Source: JBBDXI01 sp040902425 (GTDB lineage Bacteria > Planctomycetota > Phycisphaerae > Phycisphaerales > UBA1924). From it: DNA of 64,000 nucleotides. The notes beneath the pieces were generated by a model. That model had not been told where the DNA came from. It ran no database searches and saw only the letters and a program-made list of their open reading frames with translations. The stretch lies in assembly GCA_040902425.1 (NCBI GenBank), contig JBBDXI010000103.1:1-64000 (forward strand), written 5' to 3'. Of this stretch, positions 19,073 through 27,180 are shown piece after piece. A program made the translations under genes and the position numbers. Position 1 is the first letter of the stretch; each line of letters begins with the position of its first letter.

Positions 19073-19086
19073 GGGCCGCAAGTGTA
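19073..19086 (-). promoter_or_regulatory. -10 box (TACACT) just upstream of nuoC
   Basis: Minus-strand GCTACACT ends eight bases before the nuoC ATG. The same octamer occurs before the enoyl-CoA hydratase gene. Suggests leaderless or near-leaderless transcription. Confidence 0.5.
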
Positions 19087-19096
19087 GCGGCGGGGC

Positions 19097-19774
19097 TCAG
19101 GGCCCGGCAGGCTCGGATGCGCCCGCCCGGTGCAGCTCCAGGAACTTCTCGCGGACGAAGGGGCTGAGGTGCTGCTCGGCGAAGGCGGGGGGCAGCGCGA
19201 GAAGGCGGATCAACTCCAGGACGTCGGAGAGATCGCGCAGGCGAGCGGGGTTGGTCATCCCCGAGGCAAGCTTGAGCTCGATCAGCGTGGGGAGGTTGAG
19301 GTACCGGATGTGGTCGTGCTCGAGCGCCACGCCGGAGGGATCGGGGAATCGGACGGGCTTGGGCTTGCCATCGCCGGGGTACTCGCCGGAGATGATGAAG
19401 TCGATCCGGACGCCGGTCTGCGTGTCCCGGATGCCCTTGCCGCCGGCCACCACCGGCAGGTACCCGAGCCCGACGAGCGAATCGTGGATGCCTCGCAGGC
19501 CCTCCGTGGTCACGAGAATGTCGACATCTTCCGTGAACCGCCGTAGCCCGTGATGGAAGAGCGCCATGCCGCCGGAGACGGCGTAGGGGATGCCGAGGTC
19601 GTTGAGCCTTGCAGTAACCCGCCGCAGGGTGTCGTGCACCGCGCTGCGGTCCTCGAAGTGACGGCTGCCCTCGCTCAAGGCCCACCTCGGGTCGGTCTGC
19701 AGGCGCGTTTCGTACGCCACCATGAACTGACTGTAGGCGTTCGTCGGATGCGTCCCGGCATTCGGTTCAAACAC
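19097..19774 (-). CDS. Nucleotidyltransferase-fold protein
   Basis: 225 residues. The nucleotidyltransferase core is visible: SGGMALFHHG with the GG at 68-69, the paired acidic residues in EDVDILV (Asp83, Asp85), and a third acidic residue in VRIDFII (Asp125). A helical C-terminal part resembles AbiEii/MNT-type proteins. All three metal-binding Asp are kept, so it may be active; the substrate is unknown and no antitoxin-like partner is adjacent. GTG start without an obvious ribosome-binding site. nuoC follows 25 bases downstream on the same strand. Confidence 0.7.
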   Translation of the reverse strand: MFEPNAGTHPTNAYSQFMVAYETRLQTDPRWALSEGSRHFEDRSAVHDTLRRVTARLNDLGIPYAVSGGMALFHHGLRRFTEDVDILVTTEGLRGIHDSLVGLGYLPVVAGGKGIRDTQTGVRIDFIISGEYPGDGKPKPVRFPDPSGVALEHDHIRYLNLPTLIELKLASGMTNPARLRDLSDVLELIRLLALPPAFAEQHLSPFVREKFLELHRAGASEPAGP

Positions 19775-19956
19775 GGAGCACCAGATCTTGTGGGCGAGTT
19801 CTGCGCACCACTACCGGCGTGACTCAGGTGGGACCGCCGGTAAACACCCGTCTCTCGTCCCGGACCTTCGTTGCAGACTCAACGACAGCGCGTCCGATAG
19901 CTCCCCTCGCCGCCGTTTCCGGCGGATGACATCCCCACACTGTTCGGAGGACCTCG

Positions 19957-20229
19957 ATGCCCATCGCGGGCGCCCACGGGCGCACCTCCGAGCCGCCGGA
20001 GCGCAGCTCGCCAGCCCCATCGTCGCGATTGACCCGGGAGCAGGTCGTCGATCGCATCATCAGCATCAACCGCACCGCTTCGGTCGAGTTCCTGGAGAAG
20101 TTCGCCGACCGCGACCTGGACCGGTACCTCGACCACCTCGTGGCCGCCAGCACGCCCCGCGGGCGGCACGCCCGCTGGGAGCGGCCGGGCGACTCGCCCG
20201 CCATCCAGGGGCGCGAGGCGCAGGACTGA
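19957..20229 (+). CDS. Small conserved protein, unknown function
   Basis: 90 residues. Disordered N-terminal part (Pro/Ser-rich), then LTREQVVDRIISINRTASVE and FADRDLDRYLDHLVAAS, followed by a basic tail. The middle looks helical. I recognise the pattern as one seen in Phycisphaerae but know no function. GGAGGA lies six bases before the ATG, so translation initiation should be strong. A rho-independent terminator follows at 20317. Confidence 0.75.
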   Translation: MPIAGAHGRTSEPPERSSPAPSSRLTREQVVDRIISINRTASVEFLEKFADRDLDRYLDHLVAASTPRGRHARWERPGDSPAIQGREAQD

Positions 20230-20261
20230 AGCCCGGGTGGACCAGGGATCGCGCCTGCGGC

Positions 20262-20287
20262 GTCGGCTCGGAGAGCCGACCTACCCG
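20262..20287. repeat. Intact palindrome GTCGGCTCGGAGAGCCGAC
   Basis: A seven-base stem (GTCGGCT/AGCCGAC) with a short loop, followed by CTACCC. Located 33 bases after the stop of the small gene. A decayed relative lies at 15672. Confidence 0.55.
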
Positions 20288-20316
20288 TTCACGACCGACC
20301 GTCCGCGGGACGGGCG

Positions 20317-20350
20317 GAGGGGAGCCTGGTGGGGCTCCCCTCGGCCTTTT
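20317..20350 (+). terminator. Rho-independent terminator
   Basis: A perfect ten-base stem GAGGGGAGCC / GGCTCCCCTC (20317-20326 and 20333-20342) with a six-base loop, followed by GGCCTTTTCC. Ends the transcript of the small gene at 19957-20229. Confidence 0.8.
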
Positions 20351-20370
20351 CCGGCGTTTCCCTTAGCGGA

Positions 20371-20452
20371 CTCAAGCCCGGCCCGGCGGGGTCCGATTGC
20401 ACCATCTGATCGGACCTCCGCGGCTCAAGCGGCCCCGGAGGGCGGTCCGATA
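20371..20452 (+). promoter_or_regulatory. Two tandem CTCAAG...GTCCGAT motifs upstream of the propeller lipoprotein
   Basis: CTCAAG and GTCCGAT boxes occur twice, at 20371-20397 (14-base spacer) and 20424-20451 (15-base spacer), with GC-rich spacers of similar composition. The boxes resemble a flagellar-type sigma-28 promoter (TAAAG and GCCGATAA). This lies in the 240 bases before the lipoprotein gene, which otherwise contain no gene. Confidence 0.35.
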
Positions 20453-20594
20453 AACCCGCGGGGCCAGCGCGGCCCCGTGGTCGCGGCCGGCGGATGCCGG
20501 CTCTTCGGGCAGTGTCGCGGGCATCCGGGCGGAGACCGGTCAGCCGAGAGTCGTCCCGATCGCGGGACGCCCGCCGAGGACCGGAGCTTCGCCC

Positions 20595-21896
20595 ATGACC
20601 ACCTCTCACCACACCGCCCTCCCGTCCGCTGCCCTGGCCCTCGCCCTCGCGGCGGGCCTCGGCGCGGGCTGCTCGCGCCCGTCCACCACCAGCGCCGGCA
20701 CGGGCCCGCAGGAGACGGTCCACATCGTCAACCTCGACCGCCCCGCGGTGAGCCCGCTGGCGGTGTCCACGGGCGGGTGGGTCCCCGGCGAGGGCGGGCC
20801 GGTCTCGAGCCGGTTCGTGGCGCCCGCCGGGCCCGCGCCGGCGGCCAGCGACGTGCAGAGCCGGATCATGGAGCTGGCCTCATCCGGGCGGCACGGCTCG
20901 AGCGCTGCGCTCAGCGGGAACGTGACGCAGGTGAGCTTCGCGCCCGAGGGGGCCGACTTCGACCCGTGCCTCTCCCCGGACGGCCGCACGGTCGCCTTCG
21001 CCAGCACGCAGCACCGCGACACCAGCGACCTGTACACCAAGTCGGTCGATGGGCGCGTCGTCACGCAGATCACCAGCGACCCCTCCAACGACCTCATGCC
21101 CCGCTTCAGCCCGGACGGCTCGCGCCTCGCCTTCGCCAGCGACCGCGCCGGCAACTGGGACATCTACGTGATGCCCGCGGCCGGCGGCAAGCCCATCCAG
21201 GTCACCTCCGGCCCGGCCCACGAGCTGCACCCTTCCTGGTCGCCCGACGGGTCGGAACTCGTCTTCTGCCGCCTCGGCGAGACCAGCGGCCAGTGGGAGA
21301 TGTGGGTCACCGGCGTCAGCAACCCCGGCATCGCCCGGTACATCGGCAACGGGCTCTTCCCCGAGTGGTGCCCCGTCCCCGGGACCGGCGCCGCCGGCGC
21401 CGACCGCATCGCCTTCCAGCGGAGCCGCGAGCGCGGCGACCGCGCCTTCGGCATCTGGGTCCTCGACTACGCGCGGGGCGAGGCCGGCAACGCGACCGAG
21501 CTGGCCTCCACCCCCGTGGCCGCGTGCATCAACCCCGCCTGGAGCCCCGACGGCCAGTGGCTCGCCTACGCGACCGTCCCCAACCCCTCCGAGTGGTACC
21601 CCGGGGCCCGGCCCTCGTGGGCGGAGCTCTGGATGGTGGACGCGGCGGGGAACAACCGCATCGCCCTGACCGGGGGCCAGTTCGTGAACCTGATGCCCAC
21701 CTGGGGCCCCGGAAACCGCCTTTTCTTCGTCAGCGACCGCGGCGGCGTCGAGAACATCTGGGCCATGGACACGACCAAGGTCATCGCCCTGGCCGCGGCC
21801 AACACCCGGTCCGCTGTTGCCGGAGTCGCCCCCCCGCCGAAGAAGGACCCGGCGGTCGTCAACGTCCCCGAGCAGGGGGGCCAGCCCCCCCACTGA
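20595..21896 (+). CDS. TolB-like beta-propeller lipoprotein
   Basis: 433 residues. Lipoprotein signal with LGAGC (Cys26), a linker, then at least five PD40/WD40-like blades: FDPCLSPDGRTVAFAST, MPRFSPDGSRLAFASDRAG, HPSWSPDGSELVFC, NPAWSPDGQWLAYAT and MPTWGPGNRLFFVSDRGG. A Pro-rich tail follows. Predicted to be exported and lipid-anchored in the envelope. It resembles the TolB propeller, but no tol/pal genes are nearby, so a Tol role is not established. GGAG about eight bases before the ATG. A second lipoprotein gene follows 95 bases downstream, and the two are probably one operon. Confidence 0.87.
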   Translation: MTTSHHTALPSAALALALAAGLGAGCSRPSTTSAGTGPQETVHIVNLDRPAVSPLAVSTGGWVPGEGGPVSSRFVAPAGPAPAASDVQSRIMELASSGRHGSSAALSGNVTQVSFAPEGADFDPCLSPDGRTVAFASTQHRDTSDLYTKSVDGRVVTQITSDPSNDLMPRFSPDGSRLAFASDRAGNWDIYVMPAAGGKPIQVTSGPAHELHPSWSPDGSELVFCRLGETSGQWEMWVTGVSNPGIARYIGNGLFPEWCPVPGTGAAGADRIAFQRSRERGDRAFGIWVLDYARGEAGNATELASTPVAACINPAWSPDGQWLAYATVPNPSEWYPGARPSWAELWMVDAAGNNRIALTGGQFVNLMPTWGPGNRLFFVSDRGGVENIWAMDTTKVIALAAANTRSAVAGVAPPPKKDPAVVNVPEQGGQPPH

Positions 21897-21991
21897 CCAC
21901 GATCCACCCCCCCGGCGGCCGGCTCCGGAAGGAGCTGCCGCCGATTGACGGTTCGCCCGACGTGGAGCGCGGGCAGGAACGGCAGGACGCC

Positions 21992-22792
21992 ATGACAACC
22001 GCACAGACCATGCTCAAGGAACCGCTCCGGCGCGGCCTTCGCGCTGTCGCCCTGGCCCTCGCGGGCGCGCTCGCCCTGGCGGGGTGCGCCCGCAAGGAGC
22101 CGCGCCTCATCATGCCGACGGCGATCGTGGCCCCCTACGACGCCTCGCACGGCGAGCCGCTGCTCGCCGTCGTGCCGCTCCGCAACGAGTCGGGCACCAC
22201 GGCCGCGGATGTGCTGGAGGTCACCGACCGGGTCGTCGCGGCCGCCTCGCAGGTGCGCGGCCTGCGGGTGCTCCCGCTCAACCGGACGCTCGCGGCGATG
22301 CGGTCGCTCAACATGGCGGACCTGGCGTCCCCGGCGGATGCGCGGATGCTGGCCCAGCAGCTCGGGGCCGATGCGCTGATCGTCGGCTCGATCACCGCCT
22401 ACGACCCGTATAACCCGCCGAAGCTCGGCCTGGCCCTGGCGCTCTACATCCGCCCCGGCGCCCTCTCGCAGCCGGGGACCGCGGACATGGACCCGCGCCG
22501 CCTCCGCTACCAGCCCACCGAATACCAGCACTTCCCCCGCAGCCGCAGCCACGAGGCCCCGGCCTCCGTCGTCTCGGTGTACCTCGACGGCAAGAACCAC
22601 CAGGTGCAGGCCGACCTGCGGGAGTACGCGGCGGGGCGGCACGACCCCATGGCCGCCCTCGGCTGGCAGCGGTTCCTCACGAGCATGGACCTGTACGGAG
22701 AGTTCGCGGCGTGGCACACGGTGCAGCGCCTGATCGACCACGAGTGGGTGAGGCTGACCGGATCGCAGCCCGCCCGCGAGAAGAAGAAGTAG
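21992..22792 (+). CDS. Lipoprotein of unknown function
   Basis: 266 residues. Signal with LALAGC (Cys32). The mature part contains LLAVVPLRNESGTTAADVL, a region with the flavour of TolB-N/CsgG-type domains that collect peptidoglycan-associated partners, then MLAQQLGADALIVGSITAYDPYNPPKLG and a C-terminal helix. This GA(D)ALIVGSIT pattern is typical of outer-membrane-associated assembly lipoproteins. GGCAGGA lies just before the ATG. Follows the propeller lipoprotein, and the two probably work in the same envelope complex. Confidence 0.8.
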   Translation: MTTAQTMLKEPLRRGLRAVALALAGALALAGCARKEPRLIMPTAIVAPYDASHGEPLLAVVPLRNESGTTAADVLEVTDRVVAAASQVRGLRVLPLNRTLAAMRSLNMADLASPADARMLAQQLGADALIVGSITAYDPYNPPKLGLALALYIRPGALSQPGTADMDPRRLRYQPTEYQHFPRSRSHEAPASVVSVYLDGKNHQVQADLREYAAGRHDPMAALGWQRFLTSMDLYGEFAAWHTVQRLIDHEWVRLTGSQPAREKKK

Positions 22793-22838
22793 CGGCGCCG
22801 CGGGCACTCGCCGGCGGGCCGCCGGACGAGAGCCCCGC

Positions 22839-23090
22839 ATGCACGCCACCCCGCAGCAGCCCGGTCAGATCGCCGACGCCCCGCGGCGCGTCCTCTTCAG
22901 CCGCGGCCGGCACCGCTGGTCGCTGGAGTGCGACACGCCGGGGCGGGGGGAGTTGCTGCGCTGGGTCGCGTGGTGCGCCGAGCAGCCGGCCTACGCCCTC
23001 GACCGTTTCGACGCCGCGGTTATCGCCACCCACTTTCTGAGGCCCGGCGAGCCCCAGGGCCTTAAGCCCGAGGCCCGAGAAGCCGACTGA
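22839..23090 (+). CDS. Small hypothetical protein
   Basis: 83 residues, no export signal. Contains RRVLFSRGRHRWSLECDTPG and a Trp-rich helix LLRWVAWCAEQPAY. Not recognised. Placed 46 bases after the lipoprotein gene and before the poly-C tract and the recombinase gene. Weak ribosome-binding site. Codon use and third-position GC are like those of its neighbours, which supports it as a real gene. Confidence 0.6.
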   Translation: MHATPQQPGQIADAPRRVLFSRGRHRWSLECDTPGRGELLRWVAWCAEQPAYALDRFDAAVIATHFLRPGEPQGLKPEAREAD

Positions 23091-23109
23091 CTTATTGAAC
23101 GTGGGCGGG

Positions 23110-23127
23110 CCCCCCCCCCCCCCCCCC
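23110..23127. repeat. Poly-C tract of 18 bases upstream of the Xer recombinase
   Basis: Uninterrupted C run between GTGGGCGGG and GGCGGGCCG, 33 bases before the recombinase start. The flanks (GGGC and GCCC-like) could pair around it. Long homopolymers are slippage-prone and could alter promoter or leader spacing; assembly error is also possible. Confidence 0.6.
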
Positions 23128-23159
23128 GGCGGGCCGCGGCCCGTGACAGGAGCCCGACA

Positions 23160-24209
23160 ATGTCCACGCCCCCCACCCTTCCCATCACCGACGCCTTCAG
23201 CCGCTACCTCACGGACGAGCGGCACTTCAGCCCCTACACGGCGCGCTGCTACGGGGCCGACCTGCGCCAGTTCGTGGAGTTCCTCTGCGCGCAGGGCGGC
23301 CTGAGCATCGACGCGGCGCGGGAGGGCGACGCGCTGCGCATCCGCGAGCAGGCCATCTCCGGCAACGGCGGGCGCAAGCCGCAGAACGGGCACGCCGACT
23401 CGATGCCCGGCAGCCTGACCAGGACGATCATCAGCGCCAACCCCGACCTCATCCGCGGCTTCCTGGCCCACCTCGGCGAGCAGCACTACTCGGCCGCGAC
23501 CATGGCCCGGAAGATCGCCACGCTGCGGTCGTTCTTCAAGTGGGCCGAGCGGCGGGGCCTGGCGGATACCAACCCGATGACCCTCATCCGCACGCCGCGG
23601 CAGGGCAAGCGGCTGCCCAAAGCCATCACCATCGAGCAGATCGAGAAGCTGCTGGCGGCGCCGGACGAGCGCGAGGTGCTGGGGATGCGCGACCGGGCGA
23701 TGCTCGAGACGCTCTATTCGACCGGCATCCGCGTGAGCGAGCTCGTGGGCCTGGAGGTGGACGACATCGACCTCTCCGGCGAGGCCGTGCGCGTGAAGGG
23801 CAAGGGGAAGAAGGAGCGGGTGGTGCCGCTGGGCTCGCACGCCCTGGCGGCGGTCAGGCGCTACATGGACATGCTGCGGGCCGACGGACGGCTGCTCCCG
23901 GCGTGGGCGGAGGGGCGGGCGCACCGGCCGCTGTTCGTCAACAAGCACGGGGGCCGGCTCTCCAGCCGGAGCGTCCGCCGCAAGCTCGACAAGTACCTCA
24001 AGCAGGTGGGGCTGGACCCGACGATCAGCCCGCACACGCTGCGGCACAGCTTCGCGACGCACCTTCTGGACAACGGGGCGGACCTGCGGAGCGTGCAGGA
24101 GCTGCTGGGCCACCAGAGCCTGAGCACGACCCAGGTGTACACGCACCTGACGACGCAGCGGATGCAGAACGCGTACAACCAGGCCCACCCGCGCGCCGAA
24201 GCGGGTTGA
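23160..24209 (+). CDS. Tyrosine recombinase of the XerC/XerD family
   Basis: 349 residues. N-terminal SAM-like core-binding domain with an insertion of about 35 residues (about 50-85) and a catalytic domain with all key residues: Arg191 (TGIRVSEL), Lys of KGKGKKE (about 214-219), His292/Arg295 (HTLRHSF), His318 (LLGHQS) and nucleophile Tyr327 (TQVYTHL). Likely resolves chromosome dimers at dif, but one Xer is seen here, with no phage or integron genes around it. AGGAG seven bases before the ATG. The upstream leader contains an 18-C tract. Confidence 0.93.
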   Translation: MSTPPTLPITDAFSRYLTDERHFSPYTARCYGADLRQFVEFLCAQGGLSIDAAREGDALRIREQAISGNGGRKPQNGHADSMPGSLTRTIISANPDLIRGFLAHLGEQHYSAATMARKIATLRSFFKWAERRGLADTNPMTLIRTPRQGKRLPKAITIEQIEKLLAAPDEREVLGMRDRAMLETLYSTGIRVSELVGLEVDDIDLSGEAVRVKGKGKKERVVPLGSHALAAVRRYMDMLRADGRLLPAWAEGRAHRPLFVNKHGGRLSSRSVRRKLDKYLKQVGLDPTISPHTLRHSFATHLLDNGADLRSVQELLGHQSLSTTQVYTHLTTQRMQNAYNQAHPRAEAG

Positions 24210-24232
24210 ACCCCTGGCATCCGGTCATGAGC

Positions 24233-24270
24233 ACGGGCCGCGTCCCCGGGTGGGCGCGGCCTGCTGCGTT
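24233..24270 (+). terminator. Rho-independent terminator after the recombinase
   Basis: Stem GGCCGCG (24234-24240) with CGCGGCC (24253-24259), 12-base loop, followed by TGCTGCGTTTT. Confidence 0.65.
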
Positions 24271-24385
24271 TTGCCGGGCGCGCGGAACCGCCGCTGCTTC
24301 TGCGCATCAGACCCCGTGATTCAGCGTGCACGCCGGGCCGGGCGCAAGCCGGCCGGGCTGACGCGCCCCTCGAAAGGAGACGACC

Positions 24386-25105
24386 ATGCGCCCCGTGCTG
24401 TTCCTGCGCGCCCTCGCTGCGGCTTCGGCCGCTCTCGCCGCTCCCGCCCTCGCGGCGCCGCCGGTCCCGGCGGGGCAGCCCCTGGTCACTGTCAAGGCCA
24501 GCGGCATCCCGGCCCGCGACGCGATCGCGTGGCTGGGGCGGGCGGCCGGCCTCCGGCTGGTCCCGCTGTGGCGCGACGCGGAGCACCCTGAGGGGCTCGA
24601 TCCGGATCGCGCGCTCGACCTCACACTCACCCGCGCCGACCCGATGCATGCGCTGGAGGTTGTCCTGCGGCAACTGGATGGGGATGCCACCTGGCAGCTC
24701 GACGAGTCGGGGGCCGTCGAGATCGGCCCGCGGGCGAGGCTGAACGAGAGCCGGTCGGTCCGCATCTACAACATCCGCGACCTGCTCACCCGCGCCCCGG
24801 ACCACCCGCAGGGCGCGACGCTCGACCTCGAGGCCGCGCTCCGCGCCGGCTCGGAGTCCGTCCTCCGCGAGGATGACCGGGGGCACCGCCCCGACGCCGA
24901 CCTGGAGCGCGCCGAGCGGGCGGAGAGACTGGTGCTGCTCATCACGAGCACCGTCGAGCCCGACCAGTGGGTGGACAACGGCGGCGCTGCCGCGACCATC
25001 CGCGTCCACGAGGGCTCGCTGGTCGTCCGCGCCCCGGGGTACATCCACAGGCAGATCGCCGGTTCGCTGCTCCCCCGCGCCACGCCTACGACCCCCGCTC
25101 GATGA
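24386..25105 (+). CDS. Secreted protein of unknown function, C-terminus possibly truncated
   Basis: 239 residues. Cleavable signal (cleavage near ALAAPP). The mature part begins VTVKASGIPARDAIAWLGRAAGL, like the short STN-type domains of secretin-related proteins, then IYNIRDLLTRAP and LITSTVEPDQWVDNGG, the latter a pattern common in Phycisphaerae secretin-like proteins. AAAGGAGA precedes the ATG. The last ten residues (RATPTTPAR) run into sequence that in another frame encodes the end of an M48 peptidase, so the natural C-terminus seems to have been replaced by a deletion junction near 25080. Confidence 0.75.
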   Translation: MRPVLFLRALAAASAALAAPALAAPPVPAGQPLVTVKASGIPARDAIAWLGRAAGLRLVPLWRDAEHPEGLDPDRALDLTLTRADPMHALEVVLRQLDGDATWQLDESGAVEIGPRARLNESRSVRIYNIRDLLTRAPDHPQGATLDLEAALRAGSESVLREDDRGHRPDADLERAERAERLVLLITSTVEPDQWVDNGGAAATIRVHEGSLVVRAPGYIHRQIAGSLLPRATPTTPAR

Positions 25106-25260
25106 TCCGCGTGATGGAGATCCTCGCGGAGGCCGGCGGGGACGGGCGGCAGCCGGAGTTCTTCGCGACGCACCCGAACCCGGAGAACCGCCTGGAGCGC
25201 ATCCGCGACGTCATCGCGGAGCTCTTCCCGCAGGGCGTGCCCGCGGGCCTGAAGGAGTAG
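25083..25260 (+). pseudogene. 3' remnant of an M48 family metallopeptidase gene
   Basis: In the frame ending at 25260 the translation reads HAYDPRSMIRVMEILAEA, then QPEFFATHPNPENRLERIRD and VIAELFPQGVPAGLKE. This is the C-terminal end of secreted M48 (Zn-dependent, HEXXH) peptidases. The active-site part is absent, and the remnant is joined in a different frame to the preceding secreted protein. No start codon or ribosome-binding site of its own is convincing. Best read as the scar of a deletion that removed the 5' part of the peptidase gene. Confidence 0.75.
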
Positions 25261-25266
25261 GGTCCG

Positions 25267-26604
25267 CTACGGCGGTGACACCGGCGACGGGTGCTCCGGC
25301 TCGGCCGGCGCGGGCGGCGGCGGCGCGGGCGCGAGCGCGGCCCTGAGCTCCGCGGCCAGCGCGACCGGCTCCCCGGCTCGCCCATCCAGCACGACCGTCC
25401 GGATCAGCTTCCGCTCCGGCGAGACCAGCGCGATCACCGCCCCGGCCCTGGGATCGAACCGGTCGATCGAGTGGGCCGCCGAGTTTGACCACAGGAGCGG
25501 CTCGCCCGTCCCCCCCGGCGGGCCCGCCTGCTCGCGCCCCGGCGCGGCCCCCCACCGCTGCTGCTCCGCATCCCACTGCTGCGCGCTGAACTGGCCGAGC
25601 TCCATCACCAGGGCCCCCACCATGCTCAGGTCGATCGGCTTCGCGGGCGGCTCGCCGGGCGCGGTCTGGCCCAGGCCCACCGCCCGCAGCACCGACCACC
25701 CCGCCCGCGCATCGGCCGAGGCCCCCTCGGCCCGCTCCGCCGGCCCGGAGCGGAACATCACCAGCGCCAGCGGGCGCGGCGATTGCCCCACGCCCTTCCA
25801 CAGGTTCCACAGCGAGAAGTCCCGCTGCTGGAAGACGATGTCCGGCACCGCATCCCCGGGAGAGAGCGGCCGGTTGCTCGCGGGCGCGGGGCGGAGCTGC
25901 GTCATCGACTCCACCCGCTCGCGCCCCTCCGTTCCGATCGCCCATGCTGTGGGCTCCCCCGGATCGACCGGCCGCATCGTCAGCTCGATGGTCATCTCCG
26001 CCGGGTGCCCGGGCGTCGTGGTCGCGAACCCGGTGATCCGCCCCGCCGGCATGGAGGCCGTCAGCACCACCGGCGCCCCCTCGCTGTGCCCCCGCAGCGT
26101 CGCGGTGCTGACCCGCCCCGACGAGTCGATGACGCCGGCGCTCCAGTCCACCCGCGGCGTGTAGGTGGTCAGGGCCGCGGCGCTCCCGGGGGCGGAGCAG
26201 GCCATCGCCAGCTGCGGCGCGGGGATGGGCGGCATGACGGCCGCGAGCGTCGCCGGGGTCGGCGGCCCCGCGAGCGTGGCCCTGTAGTAGAGGCCCGGAA
26301 CCGAGGTGTGCACCGCCGTCAGCTCCCGGCCCGCGATGTGCACCCGCAGCGAACCGAGCTCCAGCAGCACCCGCGCCGGCGTCTCGAAGCCGGTCCCGGG
26401 GTCGATCCTCACGATGAACGACTCGGTCGTCTGCGTCCCGGCGGAGCGCACCCGCACCGTCACCTCATCGGCGGTCGGCCGGCGCGAGTAGGCCGCGCGG
26501 ATCGTCTCGACCAGCACATCCGGCGGCGCCTGCTCGACCTGGCCCAGCAGCGTGCCCGGGGAGACGAGGAGGGCGACCATCGCCGGCAGCCAAGTCCGTC
26601 TCAT
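25267..26604 (-). CDS. Secreted protein with LolA-like N-terminal and redoxin-like C-terminal region
   Basis: 445 residues. Signal peptide (cleavage after LLGQ). Residues of about 27-240 resemble the DUF2092/LolA beta-sheet that binds lipid moieties (VTVRVRSAGTQTTESFIVRI and LLELGSLRVHIAGRELTAV). From about 250, LSPGDAVPDIVFQQRDFSLW and LALVMFRSG have the spacing of an AhpC/TSA-type thioredoxin fold, but no CxxC or peroxidatic Cys is present, so redox activity is doubtful. Pro-rich tail. The ATG overlaps the folK stop by four bases, so the two are translationally coupled. Confidence 0.75.
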   Translation of the reverse strand: MRRTWLPAMVALLVSPGTLLGQVEQAPPDVLVETIRAAYSRRPTADEVTVRVRSAGTQTTESFIVRIDPGTGFETPARVLLELGSLRVHIAGRELTAVHTSVPGLYYRATLAGPPTPATLAAVMPPIPAPQLAMACSAPGSAAALTTYTPRVDWSAGVIDSSGRVSTATLRGHSEGAPVVLTASMPAGRITGFATTTPGHPAEMTIELTMRPVDPGEPTAWAIGTEGRERVESMTQLRPAPASNRPLSPGDAVPDIVFQQRDFSLWNLWKGVGQSPRPLALVMFRSGPAERAEGASADARAGWSVLRAVGLGQTAPGEPPAKPIDLSMVGALVMELGQFSAQQWDAEQQRWGAAPGREQAGPPGGTGEPLLWSNSAAHSIDRFDPRAGAVIALVSPERKLIRTVVLDGRAGEPVALAAELRAALAPAPPPPAPAEPEHPSPVSPP

Positions 26605-27104
26605 CTCGCCCCTCCGGATGCCACGCGAAGATCGCGGAGCAGCTCGGCCACGGTCCGCCCCAGCCCGGCGATGCGCAGCCCCGGCGCGATCTGCGCCAGC
26701 GGCTCCAGCACGAACGCCCGCTCGTGCAGGCGCGGGTGCGGGAGGGTCAGCCCCGGCTCATCCATCACCGTCTCCCCGTGCGTCAGCAGGTCCAGGTCCA
26801 GCGGGCGCGACCCCCACCGCCCGCCGCGCGACCGGTCGCGCCCGTGCTCCCGCTCGATCCGCAGCAGGTGCCCCAGCAGTTCGCGCGGCGCGAGCGATGT
26901 CGCCACGTGCGCGGCCGCGTTGAGATAGGCCGGCTGCGGCGGGCCGACCGGGGCGGTCTCGAGGAACCCCGAGGCCGCCACGAGGCGGGTCCCCGGCAGG
27001 ACGGCGATGCCCACCAGCGCACGGCGCAGGGTGGCCTCCCGATCGCCGAGGTTCGACCCCAGGGCGATGCAGGCGTCAACAGGGGTCTCGCTGGGCACGT
27101 GCAC
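26601..27104 (-). CDS. folK: 2-amino-4-hydroxy-6-hydroxymethyldihydropteridine diphosphokinase
   Basis: 167 residues, normal length. Diagnostic motifs: ALGSNLGDRE near the N-terminus, FLETAPVGPPQPAYLNAA, and RWGSRPLDLDLL followed by LPHPRLHERAFVLEPL. Transfers pyrophosphate from ATP to the pterin in folate synthesis. Cytoplasmic. It is the first gene of its transcript: the sigma-factor gene upstream ends in a terminator, and a TACCCT box lies six bases before the GTG start with no Shine-Dalgarno. Confidence 0.95.
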   Translation of the reverse strand: MHVPSETPVDACIALGSNLGDREATLRRALVGIAVLPGTRLVAASGFLETAPVGPPQPAYLNAAAHVATSLAPRELLGHLLRIEREHGRDRSRGGRWGSRPLDLDLLTHGETVMDEPGLTLPHPRLHERAFVLEPLAQIAPGLRIAGLGRTVAELLRDLRVASGGAR

Positions 27105-27116
27105 GGACCAAGGGTA
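27105..27116 (-). promoter_or_regulatory. Candidate -10 box (TACCCT) six bases before folK
   Basis: Minus-strand TACCCT at 27116-27111, then six bases, then the GTG. The upstream terminator leaves no room for a leader, so a leaderless message is the simplest reading. The hexamer is a weak consensus match. Confidence 0.4.
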
Positions 27117-27120
27117 GTGG

Positions 27121-27152
27121 CCAAGAAAGAAGGCCGCCCGGGGGGCGGCCTT
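27121..27152 (-). terminator. Rho-independent terminator of fliA
   Basis: On the minus strand AAGGCCGCC (27152-27144) pairs with GGCGGCCTT (27138-27130), followed by CTTTCTTGG. Lies 28 bases after the fliA stop. Confidence 0.75.
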
Positions 27153-27180
27153 GGGGTCTGTCGGGCATGGTCCGGCGCGG

